From assembly GCA_016200765.1 (NCBI GenBank), contig JACQEC010000165.1, positions 1 to 8,447 on the forward strand: 8,447 bases of DNA, written 5' to 3'. The notes beneath the pieces were generated by a model. The model ran no database searches and was not told the origin of the DNA. It worked only from the letters and a program-made list of their open reading frames with translations. A program made the translations under genes and the position numbers. Source of the stretch: Chloroflexota bacterium (GTDB taxonomy: Bacteria; Chloroflexota; Anaerolineae; JACRMK01). This document shows, in pieces, positions 5,591 to 8,447 of the stretch (its first letter is position 1; every line of letters starts with the position of its first letter).

Positions 5591-6710
5591 TGCGCGGCAA
5601 GATGTGGATGGCGTCGCGGCGCAACGCAACCGTCTCCTGCGAGCCTACATCCAGCCCCAATCGCTGGCTGGCGCGGTACGAGGCTTGCAGTTCGAGGTCA
5701 TAACCGGCCTTGGCCCCGCCGGACTGCAAATTGTGGGCGCGGAAGAAGATCGTGTCCACCGCGCCGTGCGGGCGCTTGCCCACAATCTCCCCGCTTAACT
5801 GATTGACCTGCAAATCGGGGTCTACCGGCCGGCCCGGCTTCCAGATCCAGATTTCCTCCGGGCGGATGCACAGCGTCACCCGCGCGCCTGTCGGAAAATC
5901 GGCCTGCGGCGCGCGCACGCTCATGCCCCGCCAATCCACAATCAGGTCGCCGTCTGCGCGCCCGCTCACGACGCCGTCCAGAAAGTTGCTGACGCCCATC
6001 AACTCGGCCACCGCGCGCGAGCGCGGCGCGCGCAGGACCTCTTCGCGCTCGCCAAACTGCTCAATGCGCCCGTTAATCATCACGGCGATGCGCTGGCCGA
6101 GCGTGTACGCCTCCATCCGGTCGTGGGTCACAAACAACGTGGTGACGCGCATCTCCTCCAGGATATTTTCCAGATCGCTAAGGAGCGCCGCGCGGGTCGG
6201 CGCGTCGAGCGCGCCAAACGGCTCATCGAGCAACAGCAGGTCGGGGTTGAGCGCGAGCGCGCGCGCCAGGCTGGCGCGCTGGGCTTCGCCGCCGGAGAGC
6301 GTGCGCGCGGCGCGGCGCGACAGATGGCTGATGCCCATCTTCTCCAGCCACGGCATCACGCGCGCCTTGATTTCCCCGGCCGGCAGGCCGTGCAGTTTCA
6401 GGCCGATCGCCGCGTTATCGTAGACGCTCTGGTTGAGCAACAGCGGCTCCTGAAAGACCATCGCCAGCCGCCGCCGCAGGTCAACCACCGTCAACTCGCG
6501 GCCCACTTGCTTGCCCTCGAACCGCACCTCGCCCCGCGCGATGGGAATCAAATGCGCCAGCGCCAACAGCAGGGTGCTCTTGCCCGCGCCGTTTGGCCCG
6601 ACCAGCGAAATGACCTCGCCGCGCCGAATCTCAAAGGATGGGATGTCCAGCACCCCGGCCCCGCCCCGTTTGACGACCAAATCGCGCGCGCTAACTAATA
6701 GATCGGCCAT
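5583..6710 (-). CDS. tupC: Tungstate-type ABC transporter ATP-binding protein with C-terminal extension
   Basis: ATPase that powers oxyanion import through the TupB permease at the inner face of the membrane. Motifs: Walker A GPNGAGKST (38-46), Q-loop VFQE (Q87), signature LSGGE (138-142), Walker B LLLLDEP (158-164), D-loop GALD (166-169) and H-loop H196. Residues 236-375 form an extra domain with TOBE-like character (DLIVDWRG, VTLCIRPEEIW, LRRDAIHIL), as in ModC-type ATPases, which may sense or bind oxyanion. The start is ATG 6710, 8 nt after the tupB stop; the frame stays open further upstream, but that part lies inside tupB. The ribosome site is weak, so translational coupling is likely. 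The stop TAG (5585-5583) and last Glu codon come from the heptamer repeat, so the original C-terminus may have been altered. ModC is the main alternative; the adjacent TupA-like lipoprotein favours tungstate. Confidence 0.85.
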   Translation of the reverse strand: MADLLVSARDLVVKRGGAGVLDIPSFEIRRGEVISLVGPNGAGKSTLLLALAHLIPIARGEVRFEGKQVGRELTVVDLRRRLAMVFQEPLLLNQSVYDNAAIGLKLHGLPAGEIKARVMPWLEKMGISHLSRRAARTLSGGEAQRASLARALALNPDLLLLDEPFGALDAPTRAALLSDLENILEEMRVTTLFVTHDRMEAYTLGQRIAVMINGRIEQFGEREEVLRAPRSRAVAELMGVSNFLDGVVSGRADGDLIVDWRGMSVRAPQADFPTGARVTLCIRPEEIWIWKPGRPVDPDLQVNQLSGEIVGKRPHGAVDTIFFRAHNLQSGGAKAGYDLELQASYRASQRLGLDVGSQETVALRRDAIHILPRKE

Positions 6711-6718
6711 GTCACGGG

Positions 6719-7417
6719 TCAGCGTTTTTTCTCGCCCTGCTGGATGGTCGTCAGCGCGAGGTTCACCACATAGACCAGCGCCAGCAGGATCAAGCCGAGC
6801 GCGAGGGCGAGGCCGTAGTTGCCCTTGCTGGCCTCCGTCACGGTGGCGGTGGTCAGCACGCGGGTCGAGCCTTGCAAGTTGCCGCCGACGATCATCGAAG
6901 CGCCCACCTCGGAGATGATACTGCCGAAAGCCGCCATGATCGCCGCCAGCAGGGGCAGGCGCGCCTCGCGCAGGAGCAGCCACAAGATCTGCCAGCGCGA
7001 CGCGCCCAGCGCCAGCAGTTGCAGGCGCAGTTTGGGATTTAACTGCTGGATGGCGATGGTGGTCAAGCCGACGACCACGGGCACGGCGATGATAAACTGC
7101 GCGATGACAATCGCGGTCGGCGTGTAGAGCAGGTGCCAATCGCCCAGCGGGCCGTTGCGCCACAAGAAGATGGAGACCCACAAGCCGACCACCACTGGCG
7201 GCAGGGCCATGCCGGTGTTGACCAGCCCCAGCACCAGCCGCCGTCCGGGAAACTCCACCAGCGCCAGATAGACGCCCACCGGAATGCCTATCACCAGCGA
7301 GAGCAGGGTCGCCGTCAACGAGATGCGCAATGAGAGCAGGGTAATCGCCAGCGTCTCCGGGTCGTGCGTCAGGATGAGCGCGATGGCTTGACGGATGCCG
7401 TCGAGGATAAGGTCCAT
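6719..7417 (-). CDS. tupB: Tungstate-type ABC transporter permease
   Basis: Inner-membrane permease of 232 residues. About five hydrophobic segments are visible, for example around 23-49, 60-85 and 98-120 and near the C-terminus. The cytoplasmic EAA-type loop that docks on the ATPase reads LGASRWQILWLLLREARLPLL, followed by IISEVGASMIVGGN and TRVLTTATV, which are typical of TupB/WtpB permeases. I start at ATG 7417, giving MDLILDGIRQAIALI. An upstream in-frame Met (7537) would add 40 residues that overlap the end of tupA and look non-native. There is no clear ribosome site: the sequence before the ATG is the ATTTTGG heptamer array, so translation may depend on coupling or on a weak site. Confidence 0.88.
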   Translation of the reverse strand: MDLILDGIRQAIALILTHDPETLAITLLSLRISLTATLLSLVIGIPVGVYLALVEFPGRRLVLGLVNTGMALPPVVVGLWVSIFLWRNGPLGDWHLLYTPTAIVIAQFIIAVPVVVGLTTIAIQQLNPKLRLQLLALGASRWQILWLLLREARLPLLAAIMAAFGSIISEVGASMIVGGNLQGSTRVLTTATVTEASKGNYGLALALGLILLALVYVVNLALTTIQQGEKKR

Positions 7418-7422
7418 GGGGA

Positions 7423-7450
7423 ATTTTGGATTTTGGATTGTTGATTTTAG
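7423..7450. repeat. ATTTTGG heptamer array in the tupA-tupB gap
   Basis: Four 7-nt units: ATTTTGG, ATTTTGG, ATTGTTG, ATTTTAG (7423-7450). A further partial unit ATTG leads into the tupA stop (7457-7455). The array makes up nearly all of the 37-nt gap. It is AT-rich against a GC-rich background and differs in sequence from the GGGAGTA and GGTCACTC arrays. Confidence 0.7.
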
Positions 7451-7454
7451 ATTG

Positions 7455-8330
7455 CTACGGTTTGCCCTGCAAGACCTGCGACTCGCTCTTTCCCGCGTCC
7501 GGCACGAACAGCGGCTGGCCGTATTGGGCGACGCCAAAGGTTCGGATCAACTCCTGCCCTACCGGAGAGACGAGATAGTCGGCAAAGGCGTTGGCGCCGT
7601 CGGCGTTGATCTTGGGCGACTTGGCCGGGTTCACGGTCATCACGTGGTAGATATTCGACAGGCCGTTATCCTTCTCCACCAGAATCTCTAGCGAGAGGCC
7701 CTTCTTGAGCGCTAGATACGTTCCGCGGTCGGCCAGCGCGTAGGCGCCCTTCTCCGACGCCACGTTCAGCGTCTGGCCCTGCCCGGCGCCGGTCTCCTGA
7801 TACCACGAGCGGCCTTTCGGCTCTACTCCGGCCTCGCGCCACAGCGCCAGTTCCCTGACGTGGGTGCCCGACTGGTCGCCGCGCGAGATGAAGGCCGCAC
7901 CGGCCAGCGCGATCTTGCGCAGGGCTTCTGCCGCCGCCAAGCCCCTGACCTGCGCGGGGTCATTGGCCGGCCCAACCATCACGAAGTCGTTGTGCATCAC
8001 CAGCGCGCGGCGGGTGCCGTGGCCCGCGGCCATCCACGCTTCCTCGGCGGCGGGCGAATGAGACAGCACCACGTCGCCCTCGCCGCGCTCGCCCAACTTC
8101 AGAATCTCGCCACTGCCGGCGATGATCTGCTTGACCGTGTAGCCGGTGCGCTTTTCAAAATCCGGCACCAGCGCGTCGAGCAGACCGGTGTCGCGGGTGG
8201 TGGTGGTGGAGAGCAGGATCAATTCCCGGTTTGCGCCCGGCGCGCCTCCGGCGCAAGCGGCCAGCAGGGCGAGCAGGCCCAGTGTCGCCGTGGCGCGGGT
8301 GAGCAACGCTGTGACGTGGCGGATGGTCAT
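7455..8330 (-). CDS. tupA: Tungstate-binding lipoprotein of ABC transporter
   Basis: Extracytoplasmic solute-binding protein of 291 residues. The signal peptide has a lipobox, L23-A24-A25-C26, so it is lipid-anchored after cleavage before Cys26. TupA landmarks: STTTTRDTG (41-49; the Ser/Thr-rich oxyanion-binding loop of this family), GEGDVVLSHSP (83-93), HNDFVMVGP (113-121), RGDQSGTH (150-157) and WYQETGAGQGQTLN. The start is ATG 8330, chosen because it gives a proper signal peptide; an upstream in-frame Met (8408) would add 26 non-signal residues. No strong ribosome site is seen before it. It is first in the tupA-tupB-tupC unit. Specificity (tungstate over molybdate) is inferred from family similarity, not from residues I can prove. 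Such systems supply W or Mo cofactor enzymes, none of which is in this window. Confidence 0.88.
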   Translation of the reverse strand: MTIRHVTALLTRATATLGLLALLAACAGGAPGANRELILLSTTTTRDTGLLDALVPDFEKRTGYTVKQIIAGSGEILKLGERGEGDVVLSHSPAAEEAWMAAGHGTRRALVMHNDFVMVGPANDPAQVRGLAAAEALRKIALAGAAFISRGDQSGTHVRELALWREAGVEPKGRSWYQETGAGQGQTLNVASEKGAYALADRGTYLALKKGLSLEILVEKDNGLSNIYHVMTVNPAKSPKINADGANAFADYLVSPVGQELIRTFGVAQYGQPLFVPDAGKSESQVLQGKP

Positions 8331-8355
8331 ATTCAATGAAAATGTACAGCATGTA

Positions 8356-8384
8356 TTGGTATCACGAATCACCCGGTGTGTCAA
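8356..8384 (-). promoter_or_regulatory. Candidate promoter of the tup operon
   Basis: On the minus strand a perfect TTGACA (8384-8379) is followed after 17 nt by TACCAA (8361-8356), a poor -10 (3 of 6) preceded by TGA, giving extended -10 character. The start would be near 8349. A small palindrome, TACAGCATGTA (8345-8355), sits at the predicted start and could be a regulator site. The rest, 8385-8447, shows no gene and only a 6-bp stem at 8422-8436. Confidence 0.4.
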
Positions 8385-8447
8385 AACGTCCGCGCCGCTA
8401 ACGTTCACCGCCGAGCGCGCCAGACCCGAAGGGTTTCAACGGATTGA

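Noticed and set aside
6711..7181. 157-codon N-terminal extension of tupC
   Set aside because: It lies wholly inside tupB in another frame; the ABC domain begins just after ATG 6710.
8422..8436. Small hairpin AGACCC-GAA-GGGTTT near the right edge
   Set aside because: Only 6 bp with one wobble, no T-run, and the neighbouring gene is outside the window.

Overview
The window is a high-GC, gene-dense bacterial chromosome segment. The gene order rpsB-tsf-pyrH-frr, the short (about 200-residue) EF-Ts and the many intergenic arrays of 7-8 nt units fit a Chloroflexota (Anaerolineae-like) genome. That assignment is an inference from style, not a database match.

Layout, left to right. (1) 1-1319, minus: the first 439 codons of an acyl-CoA synthetase that runs off the left edge, with a good sigma70-type promoter carrying a palindrome in its spacer. 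(2) 1517-2101, plus: an exported protein of unknown function with two GWGE repeats, ended by a strong intrinsic terminator (2162-2194). (3) 2102-2477, no gene: terminator, two inverted repeats, the rpsB promoter (TTGGCC-17-TATAAT) and a structured 5' leader. (4) 2478-5443, plus: the translation cluster rpsB (S2), tsf (EF-Ts), pyrH (UMP kinase), frr (ribosome recycling factor). (5) 5583-8330, minus, convergent with frr: a tungstate-type ABC transporter transcribed tupA (lipoprotein), tupB (permease), tupC (ATPase with C-terminal extension), with a candidate promoter at 8356-8384.

Two things stand out. First, most of the longer gaps hold foldback or tandem elements made of 7- or 8-nt units. A 118-bp element between rpsB and tsf and a 142-bp element between frr and tupC share a nearly identical 39-nt core and have opposing arms of GGGAGTA-type heptamers. 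A different hairpin, with octamer-based arms, lies between tsf and pyrH. A third unit (ATTTTGG) fills the tupA-tupB gap. One of these elements supplies the stop codon of tupC. Second, frr appears damaged: its reading frame stops after 158 codons, but the expected last 20 codons of the factor are still present in another frame. By co-numbering with E. coli RRF, about 19 codons are replaced by 2 nt (a net loss of about 55 nt). This is either an assembly or sequencing fault or a real lesion in a gene that is normally essential.

I see no CRISPR array, tRNA, rRNA, transposase or phage gene.
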